From NCBI RefSeq assembly GCF_958450345.1, contig NC_088783.1:57140395-57204394 (forward strand): a stretch of 64,000 bases of DNA, read 5' to 3'. The position numbers were made by a program, and so were the translations under genes. A model generated the notes under the pieces. That model was not told the DNA's origin, made no database searches, and was given only the letters and a program-made list of their open reading frames with translations. The first letter of the stretch is position 1. Every line of letters begins with the position of its first letter. Source of the DNA: Calliphora vicina (Eukaryota; Arthropoda; Insecta; Diptera; Calliphoridae). Shown here one piece after another: positions 46,926 to 59,034 of the stretch.

Positions 46926-48925
46926 TACTGACTATTTTCTATAGAACAAACTATTATACTGAAGATTTTCTGAAGAAAATACTGTTATACTGAAGATTTT
47001 CCTAAGAAAATACTGTTATACTGAAGATTTTCTATAGGAAATACTGTTATACTGAAGATTTTCTATAGAAAATACTCTTATACTGACTATTTTCTATAGA
47101 ACAAACTGTTATACTGAAGATTTTCTATAGAAAATACTGTTATACTGAAGATTGTTTATAGAACACACTGTTATACTGAAGATTTTCTACAGGAAATACT
47201 GTTATACTGAAGATTTTCTATAGAAAATACTGTTATACTGAAGATTGTTTATACAACACACTGTTATACTGAAGATTTTCTATAGAAAATACCGTAATAC
47301 TGAAGATTTTCTGAAGAAAATACTGTTATACTGAAGATTTTCTATAGGAAATACTGTTATACTGAAGATTTTTTGTTGAAAATACGGTTATACTGAAGAT
47401 GGTCTATAGAAAATACTGTTATACTGAAGATTGTTTATACAACACACTGTTATACTGAAGATTTTCTATAGAAAATACTGTTATAGTGAAGATTTTTTGT
47501 TGAAAATACGGTTATACTGAAGATTTTCCTAAGAAAATACTGTTATACTGAAAATTTTCTATAGGAAACACAGTTATACTGAAGATTTTCTATAGAAAAT
47601 ACTGTTATACTGACTATTTTCTATAAAACAAACTGTTATACTCAAGATTTTTTATAGAAAATACTGTTATACTGACTATTTTCTATAGAACAAACTGTTA
47701 TACTCAAGATTTTCTGAAGAAAATACTGTTATACTGAAGATTTTTTGTTGAAAATACGGTTATACTGAAAATTTTCTATAGAAAATACTGTTATACTGAA
47801 GATTGTTTATAGAACACACAGTTATACTGAAGATTTTCTATAGAAAATACTGTTATACTGAAGATTTTTTGTTGAAAATACGGTTATACTGAAGATTTTC
47901 CTAAGAAAATACTGTTATACTGAATATTTTCTATAGAAAATACTGTTATACTGACTATTTTCTATAGAACAAACTGTTATACTGAAGATTTTCTATAGAA
48001 AATACCTTTATACTGAAGATTATCTGAAGAAAATACTGTTATACTGAAGATTTTCTATAGGAAATATCGTTATACTGAAGATTTTCTGAAGAAAATACTG
48101 TTTACTGAAGATTTTCTATAGAAATACTGTTATACTGACTATTTTCTATAGAACAAACTGTTATACTGAAGATTATCTGAAGAAAATACTGTAATACTGA
48201 AGATTTTCCAAAGAAAATACTGTTATACTGAAGATTTTCTATAGGAAATACTATTATACTGACTATTTTCTATAGAACAAACTGTTATACTGAAGACTTT
48301 CTTTTCTGTAGGAAATACCGTTATACTGAAGATTTTCTGAAGAAAATGCTGTTATACTGAAGATTTTCTATAGGAAATACTGTTATACTGAAGATTTTCT
48401 GAAGAAAATACTGTTATACTGAAGATTTTTTATAGAAAATTCTGTTATACTGAAGATTTTCTATAGAAAATTCTGTTATACTGACTATTTTCTACAGAAC
48501 AAACTGTTATACTGAAGATTTTCTATAGAAAATACCGTTATACGGAAGATTTTCTGAAGAAAATACTGTTATACTGAAGATTTTTTTATAGAAAATACTG
48601 TCATACGGAAGATTGTCTATAGAAAATACTGTTATACCGACTATTTTCTATAGAACAAACTGTTATACTGACTATTTTCTATAGAACAAACTGTTATACT
48701 GAAGATTTTCCGAAGAAAATACTGTTATACTGAAGATTTTCTATATAAAATACCGTTATACTGACTATTTTCTATAGAACAAACTGCTATACTGAAGATT
48801 TTTTATAGAAAATACTGTTATACTTACAATTTTCTATAGAACATACAGTTATAGTGAAGATTTTCTATAGAAAATACAATTATACTATAGATTTTCTTTA
48901 TAAAATATTATTATATTCAATATTT
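46925..48925 (+). repeat. 31-bp minisatellite, about 64 copies
   Basis: Consensus TTATACTGAAGATTTTCTAT followed by AGAAAATACTG. Main variants replace CTATAGAAAA by CTGAAGAAAA or CTATAGAACAAA, or AAGATTTT by ACTATTTT, or contain TTTTGTTGAAAATACGG. The variants recur in groups, suggesting block duplication. Units are 31 bp apart with a few indels (for example near 48300). Both edges fade into diverged units (48880-48925). Confidence 0.95.
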
Positions 48926-49047
48926 TGTATAGAAAACACAAAATCCATAGGAATTTCTAAATTATTCTTTCTACATAAAGCTCTGAAAATTGTTTGAAAG
49001 TATCAAATGAGTCTCGGGCTTACCATGGTACTTTTCTTTATTATAGA

Positions 49048-49355
49048 CTAGTTGACCTCCCCAGCTTCGCCCGGTAGCATTTACTAATGTTAGTTCTTCA
49101 AGTTTCTCCAACCCACATACAACAGCCTGTTCTTATTTATTTGCAAATACTCTATCTACTTTAGGGAGCTTTTTTTATTACAGTTGACTGGACTCAAAAA
49201 AAAATCAGAGTTTTACCCGGAATTTTTGATTTTTTTTCTTTACAAACCATCTCCTGAAAATTTCGAATCGAATAAAAAAAAATCAGCCAAATCGCTCCAG
49301 CCGTTCTCACGTGATACATTTACATAATCTAAATATATATATATATATATATAGA
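49048..49355 (-). mobile_element. non-autonomous Helitron, second copy
   Basis: On the minus strand it begins A|TCTATATATATATATA at 49355 and ends GGGGAGGTCAACTAG|T at 49048, again TC start, CTAG end and insertion between A and T. The block 'ACGGCTGGAGCGATTTGGCT' matches 'GCCTGGACCGATTTGGCT' in the Helitron at 2041-2474, so the two are related. The start is an (AT)n microsatellite. No coding capacity. A terminal hairpin is not obvious, which lowers confidence. Confidence 0.6.
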
Positions 49356-49359
49356 TTAT

Positions 49360-49995
49360 CAAAAAAAAGTACATTCGTATCAACTTTTCCATCCCTGAAC
49401 TGGATGAATAGTTGGATGGATGCATGGAATAATACGCTACAATTCAAACAATATTTCACAATCATGCAAAACAACAACAACAGCAGCAACAAGAACATGA
49501 AAAAAAATATAAGCGAAATAATACTAATAAAAGCTACAACATAGCAGTGCGTTGAACAAACATGCTAGCACTCGTATCAATTGATGGATGGTAGGAACGT
49601 TGCACATAGGAATGATGATGATGATGCACATGGATTGCATTATTATACAAGCCACTACACTAACATCGGAGCACAAAAATATTAGGGAGGGTACAACGCA
49701 AAAAATGTCGGTAGTTGTCAACCAGTGCTACTAGAACTGCTTCAAGACAAAATGCAACCAAAAAATGCAACAAGAAAAACACCAGCAGTCGAATTTCTAT
49801 GAAATTTCTACACTTTAAATGCTGATATGTAAACACTGTTGTCAGCTTAAATTGTAGTTTCTCTAGCGTCAGCTGTTGACCTTTATGGATGTTTCTGTCA
49901 TTATAATCTTTCCCAAAGGAAGAAAGGCATACAATTTGACATTTCAAAGACGTTTTCAAACAAGTGACGCTTTAAGCATGCAAGGGTATAACCCT
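49360..49995. other. gene-free stretch
   Basis: No gene is recognised. Contains (CAA)n/(CAG)n DNA near 49468-49495 and (GAT)n near 49612-49625. Overlapping frames on both strands reflect these repeats. Confidence 0.55.
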
Positions 49996-50167
49996 AGGTC
50001 TCCACGTAGCAATATTTATAGCCGCAATTTTTTCTCGCGCTGAAAATTTTGTATTTGTGAACAAGCAATTTTAAGTTTTCTCCACCTAAAGCAATCGCTG
50101 TGCTGTGCTGTTGTTCTGCCGACGTTTTTACTTGTGCTTAACAATAAAAATTGCTACGTGGAGACCT
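49996..50167. mobile_element. short MITE with 18-bp terminal inverted repeats
   Basis: AGGTCTCCACGTAGCAAT (49996-50013) is matched perfectly in reverse complement at 50150-50167. 172 bp, no coding capacity. The flanks do not show a clear target duplication, so the superfamily is open. Design is similar to the MITE at 22035 but sequence is unrelated. Confidence 0.78.
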
Positions 50168-51039
50168 GATTATGTCGCTTCCATAAAAATGAAGCCCGTC
50201 TAATGCACATGTTATTTATTATCAATATATTTACATTCACACATGCACTAAGTATTTGTTTAATACTTTACAACTTTGTTCGAATTGCAGTGCAAACAGA
50301 TAAGGGGAAAAAATAAGCATTGCAAGAGATAGAAAAGTAATTATGCTGGTGTCGATAGGAACGATTAAACTCAAACACTGTATTTGTAATGCTATTCTGG
50401 AAAGTCAAAGGGAAATGAAAACACGTCTAGACTCAATCATATCTACTTTGTCGCTTTAACATGGAACCTTATAAATTGTATTATTGCCTTTAAAAACGCA
50501 ATAACTCAAAATGTAAGATTTTTAAGTTATGAAAGTTTTGTTTAAATTGAAAACAATTTTAAAACAGTCTTCAAAAATGTATGGACTTTTTTAAAATTGC
50601 ATTAAGTTTGTCAGTTCATTCTGCTCCCATCTGTTCTTAATTATAAGCGAGTGCGTTTGAAGTGTCAGATTTTTATTGCATTATTACTTTTTCTGTTTTC
50701 TGTTTATTTTTTATTTTTTTTTTACCAGATTGATTGTAAAACTTTATGTGGAGCGTGATAATAAAATGAAAGAAGAGTACTGCAGTACTTGTATTAAATT
50801 AACCACCAAATAAGAGACAAAACTGTGCGTACGAAATGCATTTAAAAATGTGATTAAAATTTTAAGCAGAGCTGTCTACTGCATTTAAACGTTTAAATGC
50901 GATTACGTAAACGCGGTTTTAATAATCTCGCGTAGCATAAACTAGGCTTGATTTGTTAATATGTACTTAAATATCCAGTTTGCCTAAATAAACCTCAATA
51001 AACATTTGATTAATTTAAATTTTGCATGAAAAATTACAT
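50168..51039. other. gene-free stretch with a 20-bp palindrome
   Basis: No gene is recognised. AT-rich DNA. GCATTTAAACGTTTAAATGC at 50881-50900 is a perfect 20-bp palindrome. Confidence 0.55.
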
Positions 51040-54000
51040 ACTCTTAAATTAAGCAAATTTTTTATACATATTCTTATTATATATTGTTTTATTCGCTTAA
51101 ACGGTTATTCGGTTTTTTAATTATTCGTTTAAATTTTATATGAAATCATCAGTTTTGTAAATATTGTCATGTATTTTTTATGTTTGCAACATTTTTACTC
51201 GATTAATCGAATAATAGTTCATTTGGTTTTACGAATAATCGCCAATATTCCATAGATTACTTAAATTTCGCATGAAAAATTAAGCAAACAGAAATTAAGC
51301 AAATTTTTTATATACTTTCTTATTATATATTGTTTTATTCGCTCAAACGGTTATTCGGTTTTTCGATTATTCGTTAAAATTTAATTTTAAATCACAAGTT
51401 TTATGAATATTGTCATATATTTTTTGTATTTACAAAATTTTTCTCCCAATTAATCGAATAATCGTTCATTCGACTTTACGAATAATCGCCAATATTCCAT
51501 AGATAACTTAAATGTAGCATTAAAAATGCTAAAACTAAGAAATGCTCTTAAATTTCGCAATTTATTTTAATATATTTTTATTTTTTATTCGCTTAAACGG
51601 TTATTCGGTTTTTCGATTATTCGTTCAAATTTAATTTTAAATCACAAATATTGTGAATATTGTCATGTATTTTTTGTGTTTGCAACTTTTTTACTCGAAT
51701 AATAGAATAATCGTTCATTCGGTTTTACGAATAATCGCCAATCTTCCACAAACTACTTAAATTTCTCATGAAAAATGCTAGATGTAAGAAATAATTTTAA
51801 TTTCTACACACTTTTTGTGTATTTTCTTACTTTATATTGTTTTATTCGCATAAACGGTTATTCGGGGTTTTCGATTATTCGTTAAAATTTAATTTTAAAT
51901 CACAAGTTTTGTGAATATTGTCATGTATTTTTTGTGTTCGCCATTTTTTTATTCAATTAATCGAATAATCGTTATTTCAGTTTTACGAATAATCGCCAAT
52001 ATTCCATAGATTAATTAAATGTCGCATAAAAAATGCTAAAACTAAGAAATGCTCTAAATTTTCTCAATTTATTTTAATATATTTTCACTTTATATTGTTT
52101 TATTCGCTTAAACGGTTGTTCGGGTTTTCGATTATTCGGTAAAATTTTATTTTAAATCGTTAATTTTGTACATATTAGCATATACTCTTTATGTTTGCTA
52201 TTCTTTTTAAATTAATCGAATATTCGTTCATTCGGTTTTACGAATAATCGCCATTATTCAATAGATTACTGAAAAACTATAGATTAAGAAATATTTATAA
52301 CTTCTACACACTTTTTGTGGATTTTTAATTTTTTACTCGATTATTCGAATAATTTTTTATTCGGTTTTCCGAATAATCGCATATTTTCAATAGATGAATT
52401 TAAATTTCGTAGAACATATTTTGTGCTAAGGTATGCTTTGAAATTTTACACAATTTTTGTATATTTTCTTACCTTATATTGTTTTATTCGCTTAGACGGT
52501 TATTCGGGTTTGCGATTAATCGTTGTAATATCATATGAAACTATTATTTTTGTGAATATTGTCTTGTATTTTTTATGATTGAAACATTTTAAATCGAATA
52601 ATTAAAATTTTTTATTCGAATAAATTATTCGTTTTTCCGAATAATCGCCAATATTCCTTAGAATCGTTTATATTTCTCATGAAAAATACTAGCACTAAGA
52701 AATACTTTACAATTCTGCAAAATCTTTGTCTATTCTCAGTCTTAACATTGCTTTATTCGCTTAAACGGTTATTCGGGATTCCGATTATTCGTTAAAATTT
52801 CATATGAAATCATTACTTTTTGTAAACATCATCATGAATTTTATATGCTTGCAACTTTTTTACTCGATTAATCGAATAATCGTTTATTTAATTTTACAAA
52901 TAATCTCCTATATTTCATAGATTAATTTAAATTTCGTTTGCAAATTACTTAAAACTAAGAAATATTGTTAAATTCTGTAATTTATTTGTATATTTTCATA
53001 CTTTATATTGTTTTATTCGTTAAGATGGTTATTCGGATTTTGGATTATTCGTTAAAATTTCATATGAAATCATTAGTTTTGTATATATTGTCATGTTTTT
53101 TTATGCTTTCAACTTTTTTACTCGATTAATCGAATAATCGTTCATTCGGTTTTACGAATAATCATCAATATTCCATAGATTAATTAAAATTTCTCATGAA
53201 AAATACTAAAATATTGCACATTTTTTTATATTTTGCTTTTTTATGTTTGTTTTATTCGCTTATACGATTATTCGGGTTTTCCATTATTCGTTAAAATTTC
53301 ATATGAAATCATTAGTTTTGTATATATTGTCATGTATTTTTTATGCTTGCAACTTTTTTACTCGATTAATCGAATAATCGTTCATTCGGTTTTACGAATA
53401 ATCGCCAATAGTCCACAGTTTAATTATAATTTCTGGAAAAAATGCTAAAACTAAGAAATAATTTTAAATTCTGCAAACATTTTGTATATTTTTTACATTG
53501 TAAAGTTTTATTCGCTTAAACGATTATTCGGTTTTCCGATTATTCGTTTAAATTTCATATGAAATTATTATTTTTTGTAAATATCTTCATGAATTTTTTA
53601 TATTTACAACTTTTTGACCCGATTAATCGATTAATCGTTTATTCGGTTTTACGAATAATCATCAATATTCCATAGATTAATTAAAATTTCTCATGAAAAA
53701 TACTAGAATTATGAAATACGTTTAAATTGTGCACATATTTTTATATTTAGCTTTTTTATGTTTGTTTTATTCGCTTATACGAATTTTCGGATTTCCGATT
53801 ATTCGTTAAAATTTCATATGAAATCATTAGTTTTGTATATATTGTCATGCATTTTTTATGCTACCAACTTTTATACTCCATTAATCGAATAATCGTTTAT
53901 TCGGTTTAACGAATAATCGTCAATATTCCATTAATTAATTTAAATTTCGCATGAAAAATCCTACAACTAAGAAATACTTTTAATTTTTACAAAATGTTTG

Positions 54001-54230
54001 TGTATTTTCTTACTTTATATGGGTTTATTCGTCTAAACGGTTATTCGGGTTTTAAATTATTCGTTTAAATTCCATATAAAATCATTAATTTTGTAAATAT
54101 TATCATGCATCTTTTATATTTACAACTTTTTGAGCCGATTAGTCGATTAATCGATTATTCGGTTTTACGAATAATCACCAATAACTCATAGGTTTATTAA
54201 AATTTGCGAGAGTATAATTAAAATTTCGTT
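51040..54230 (-). repeat. 255-bp satellite, array B (inverted)
   Basis: About twelve monomers in reverse orientation to arrays A and C. The block 'ACTCGATTAATCGAATAATC' recurs at about 51194, 51438, 51688, 51947, 52208, 52336, 52592, 52861, 53121, 53361, 53617, 53876 and 54134, so the usual spacing is 244-269 bp with one half-length unit (52208 to 52336). Neighbours 53121 and 53361 are almost identical, indicating recent duplication. Palindromic 'ATTTCATATGAAAT' is present in many monomers. Confidence 0.92.
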
Positions 54231-54618
54231 TGCAAAATTCTATAAGGGAAAAGTTTGTAATGGTTCGAATACATAATTCATAGCTAAGTATCAGTGTATC
54301 CAAAAAAGTTATAATTTCCTAAAAACCGGTAAAATGTTTGTTGGATTTAAAAGGTTTGAGACTTATTTTCTTACCGATTTTTGTATTTTTTATACCTTAT
54401 CTAGGTAAAATATATAAGAAAAATACATTTTCCTCTCTTAATTAATGCATTATTTTCTTTATGTATACATTAATGTAATAAATTTTATTTGTGTTTATTC
54501 TTTTTTTAAAAAAAATTTAATCATTGTCACCATACCATAAATAACATGCAATAAAAAACACATGTTTGTGTGTCATATTTTTTTAAAAAACAACAAACTT
54601 AAAATCACTTAAATTGCA
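54231..54618. other. gene-free spacer before hAT element
   Basis: AT-rich DNA without a recognised gene or repeat. Confidence 0.5.
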
Positions 54619-54626
54619 GTATATAA
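54619..54626 (+). repeat. hAT target-site duplication, left
   Basis: GTATATAA directly precedes the left end of the large hAT element and is repeated exactly at 59388-59395. Confidence 0.92.
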
Positions 54627-55988
54627 CAGTGTTGCCACTTCATGTGTAATTACACATATTGTGTGTAATTTTAACTTTTAGGTGTAGCCCATGTGTAATT
54701 GATTGCATGTGTAATCCATGTGTAATTTTAAATTCCATTTATATCCAAAAATATATGGTCAATGTATATCTTTTATCTTTATTTTGGATTTTTATTGAAT
54801 AGATGATTCATGGATTCTTCAATGTTTCTTAAATTTACCTCACCACATTCGGATAAAGTATAAAACATCATCACTATTTAGTCGTGACACTTTAAAGTAT
54901 CTTTCAGTCCTCCAGCACTCTGTTGCTGAAGAGTTAAAACACTGGATCAAAAATGTCTTCCATTTACACTAAAATATTTAAAAACATGTACCTCTAAAGG
55001 TATATTTATCTTCTTTATATGGTATAAATCAAGATCAGCGAAACAGCTTGCATTTTTATAATTTCTTTGGTGTTGATAGCTCTCATAATTAGAAGCACAA
55101 AAACGTTAATATTTTTCCCTGCTCTCTTTTAGTTTAAGAGTTATATGAATTTAAAGTCAATACATATAATAGTATATTTCTCATATATTTGGAAAACAAA
55201 CTGATCGTTATGGGTATCATTGAATAGTGCTTCACAATACCTTTAATATGATATATAATATGGTACAGTTTATTAATATTGTGAACCAAAAATTCCTTTT
55301 TGATTTTATATGACAGTACTTCAGAAAATTTTGATATACAGAAAAAGTGATTTTAGCGAAGCCGGTGTTCGATACACCCCAGAACTAAAAGTCCCTTCAC
55401 CCGGCCGAAGGCCGGCAATACAGAAAATGTGAATATTAACAGAAAAAAAAAATTATGAAAATAAAAACTGTTACGCGGATCTTGATTTGTTCCCTAAAAT
55501 TTTTAAAATATAAACGTTAAAAAAATTATACGTTTGTTTATTTACAAGTTTTTACTGGAAATGTGTTTTTATACATTTTCCTATTTTTGAGTATTTGATA
55601 GACAAATTCTATAAATTTTTTACTTTACTCTCGCGTTACAAGTATTTACTGGAAAAGTATATCTATCAGTACAGTTACTTATGGTAATTTTTACCCGTAG
55701 ATATTGATTTGAAATTAGTGTCAAATTTCCGTTTAGGTAAATTTGTCTGCAGGGTATTTTACACCGTATATACCTATTTGTAGAAATAACGGGCTTATTT
55801 GGTATCGGCATATTGACAGATCACGATCATTCATAAAATTAGACAATTAAAAAAAAAAAAAATACAGATTGCTGACTTTGCCTTTATACCCCTAGTTATC
55901 CAATTCCTGGATAAATTAAAATCACTGCAAGTGAAAATAATCCACAATTTTGTCCATTGTCACTAAAATGGTCGTATTTGCTCCAACC

Positions 55989-56025
55989 ATCCCAGAGTCC
56001 ACTGCATTGGCGTGGACTCTGGGAT
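55989..56025. repeat. 14-bp perfect hairpin
   Basis: ATCCCAGAGTCCAC (55989-56002) pairs perfectly with GTGGACTCTGGGAT (56012-56025) around a 9-nt loop, inside the hAT element upstream of the transposase remnant. No function is claimed. Confidence 0.8.
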
Positions 56026-56424
56026 CTGCCCACCCCAGATAAAAATTTGGAAAGTCGCAGAAAGATTTTTTTGGATTTGTAGATTGTTCCGTTAAATGAT
56101 TCCTGTGCAATAGAACATTAATCATGGGGTTTTTGGAACCCAAAAAGTTAACAAATATTCCAATGCCAATCGTACAACGGAGCACATGTAATGTTTGGTT
56201 TTTACAAGCTAAACAAAAGGAGTCAAATCCGCAAGCCATTTTGGTTCATTGTTTATCCGACAGGCTAAACTTAGTTATTGTGGATTCGTGTGCACACATA
56301 TCATCAGCGCAAACATTATTATCATAGAGGCATTATGCATTACTATTAGTTCAGCTAGTTGCGAAAGAAGTTTCTCAGCTATGCGTAGAATAAAACAGGA
56401 ACGATTTTCAAATTTAGCAGTTTT

Positions 56425-59034
56425 TTTTTTCAATTCAATTCTTTATTTATTATATATATATATGCGGCATTTCATGTCAAGTGAACCAACTTTTGAAATC
56501 GATGTCTTCCGATCGGGATGAAATTTGCACCAAGGTTAGCTCTATTGGATAGTAACTCAGACACAATTTTTCAACAACATCGGTCGAGAACTCTCTGAGT
56601 TATAGGGGGTAAAATTTTGACAATTTGGTCAAACAGGGGTTTTTTCTTATCCATGTAACTTATTACCTATTGTTCTTAGCAAAATGTGTCCCAAATAGTA
56701 TAGATAGCTATTTCTTCGATCTTTCGAAAAAAAATATTTAAAAAAAAAAATAAAAAATTTTTAATATTTTTTTTCCGAAATCAAAAACTTTTTTGACTTT
56801 TTTTTAAAATGCGTCCTTTTTTTTTTTTTTTTTTTCTTAAAATAAAGTTTAGATATTTTCCTTGAACACCTACTTGGTCGCTTAGTGGGATGCGAGTGGG
56901 ATATCTATCAAAATAAATATTTTGTAACTCAAAACATAAAATTTTTGACTTTTTTTGCAAAATCAAAAACTTTGTTGACTTTTTTTTTCAAAATGGACCC
57001 TTTTTAATCTTTTTTTTTAGGTCAAACAAAAGCTTAGATATTATCCTTGAAGACCCTTTTGGTCGCTTAGTGGGATGCGAGTGGGATATCTATCAAAATA
57101 AATATTTTTTAACTCAAGACTTACAATTTTTGACTTTTTTTTTTGCAAATACGATTTTTTTTCCAAATGGGCCCTTTTTTAAATTTTTTTTTGTAGTCAA
57201 AAGAAAGCTTAGGTCCATTCCTTTAAGATATTTTTAGTCCCTTAGTGGGATGCGAGTGGGATATCTATCAAAATAAATATTTTGTAACGCAAGACATACA
57301 ATTTTTTAATTTTTTTTTGCAAAATCAAAATTTTTTTCCAATATGGGCCCTTTTTTAATTTTTTTTTTTGCTCAAAAGAAAGCCTAGGTCCATTCCTTTA
57401 AGATATTTTTAGTCCCTTAGTGGGATGCGAGTGGGATATCTATCAAAATAAATATTTTGTAACAATTTTTTAATTTTTTTTTGCAAAATCGAAATTTTTT
57501 TCCAATATGGGACTTTTTTTTAAAATTTTTTTTTTGCTCAAAAGAAAGCTTAGGTCTTTTCCTTTAAGACCTATTTTGTCACTTAGGAAGATGTGAGTAG
57601 GATATCTATTAAAATAAAAATGTTGTAACTCAAGACATTCAATTATTGACTTTTTTTTTGCAAATTCGAATTTTTTTTCAAAATGGGCCCTTTTTTAAAA
57701 ATTTTTTTTTAGTCAAAAGAAAGCTTAGGTCCATTCCTTTAAGATATTTTAGGTCCCTTAGTGGGATACGAGTGGGATATCTATCAAAATAAATATTTTG
57801 TAACTCAAGATATACAATTTTTGATTTTTTGGCAAAATCAAAAACTTTTTTGACTTTTTTTTAAAATGGGCCCTTTTTGTAATTTTTTTTTTTTTGCTAT
57901 AAAGAAAGCTTAGGCCTATTCCTTTAAGATGGTTTTGATCGCTTAGTGGGATGCGAGTGGGATATATATCAAAATAAATGTTTTGTAACTCAAGACATAC
58001 AATTTTTGTGTTAAAACATTTATTTTGATAGATATCCCACTCGCATCCCACTAAGGGACTAAAAATATCTTAAAGGAATGGACCTAGGCTTTCTTTTGAG
58101 CAAAAAAAAAAAATTAAAAAAGGGCCCATATTGGAAAAAAATTTTGATTTTGCAAAAAAAAATTAAAAAATTGTATGTCTTGCGTTACAAAATATTTATT
58201 TTGATAGATATCTCACTCGCATCCCACTAAGGGACTAAAAATATCTTAAAGGAATGGACCTAAGCTTTCTTTTGACTACAAAAAAAATTTTAAAAAAAGG
58301 GCCCATTTGGAAAAAAAATCGTATTTGCAAAAAAAAAAAGTCAAAAATTGTAAGTCTTGAGTTAAAAAATATTTATTTTGATAGATATCCCACTCGCATC
58401 CCACTAAGCGACCAAAAGTGTCTTCAAGGATAATATCTAAGCTTTTGTTTGACCTAAAAAAAAAGATTAAAAAAGGGTCTATTTTGAAAAAAAAAGTCAA
58501 CAAAGTTTTTGATTGCAAAAAAAGTCAAAAATTTTATGTTTTGAGTTACAAAATATTTATTTTGATAGATATCCCACTCGCATCCCACTAAGCGACCAAG
58601 TAGGTGTTCAAGGAAAATATCTAAACTTTATTTTAAGAAAAAAAAAAAAAAGAGAAAAAATTTAAAAAAAAAAGTCAAAAAAGTTTTTGATTTCGGAAAA
58701 AAAATATTAAAAATTTTTTATTTTTTTTTTTCGAAAGATCGAAGAAATAGCTATCTATACTATTTGGGACACATTTTGCTAAGAACAATAGGTAATAAGT
58801 TACATGGATAAGAAAAAACCAATGTTTCACCAAATTGTCAAAATTTTACCCCCTATAACTCAGAGAGTTCTCGACCGATGTTGTTGAAAAATTGTGTCTG
58901 AGTTACTATCCAATAGAGCTAACCTTGGTGCAAATTTCATCCCGATCGGAAGACATCGATTTCAAAAGTTGGTTCACTTGACATGAAATGCCCCATATAT
59001 AAAAAAAAATTATAAAAATATTTTTTAAAATAAA
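56425..59034 (-). mobile_element. retroposed-looking foldback element
   Basis: A 2.6-kb insertion in the hAT transposase. TTAGCAGTTTT is duplicated on both sides (56414-56424 and 59035-59045). On the minus strand the left edge ends with an AATAAA-type signal (complement of 56441-56451) and, about 10 nt later, a run of ten A (complement of 56421-56430), then the duplication. This is how LINE-mobilised RNA copies look. Between the edges is a roughly 1-kb inverted repeat with ends GGCATTTCATGTCAAGTGAA (from about 56466) and its inverse (to about 58992). The alternative is a foldback DNA transposon with A/T-rich flanks. No coding capacity. Confidence 0.62.
56466..58992. repeat. long inverted repeat, arms about 1 kb
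   Basis: The outer 300 bp of both arms match almost perfectly ('tcttccgatcgggatgaaat', 'gagaactctctgagttatag'). Further in, the arms are built of units of about 175 bp containing 'CTTAGTGGGATGCGAGTGGG' and ATATCTATCAAAATAAAT. Seven units are in forward orientation (about 56878, 57064, 57240, 57415, 57590, 57757, 57946) and four inverted (about 58022, 58203, 58382, 58561). The right arm pairs with the first four left units; units 5-7 form a spacer of about 560 bp. Confidence 0.88.

Noticed and set aside
49331..49352. (AT)n microsatellite as a stand-alone feature
   Set aside because: It is the start region of the second Helitron and is reported there.
55360..55400. tRNA-like T-arm text (GGTGTTCGATACACC)
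   Set aside because: No anticodon arm, D arm or acceptor pairing could be placed around it.
56781..58518. Repeated minus-strand frames with 'FDRYPTRIPLSDQ'
   Set aside because: They lie in the inverted-repeat units, are interrupted by poly-A/T runs and differ in frame between units; not a gene.
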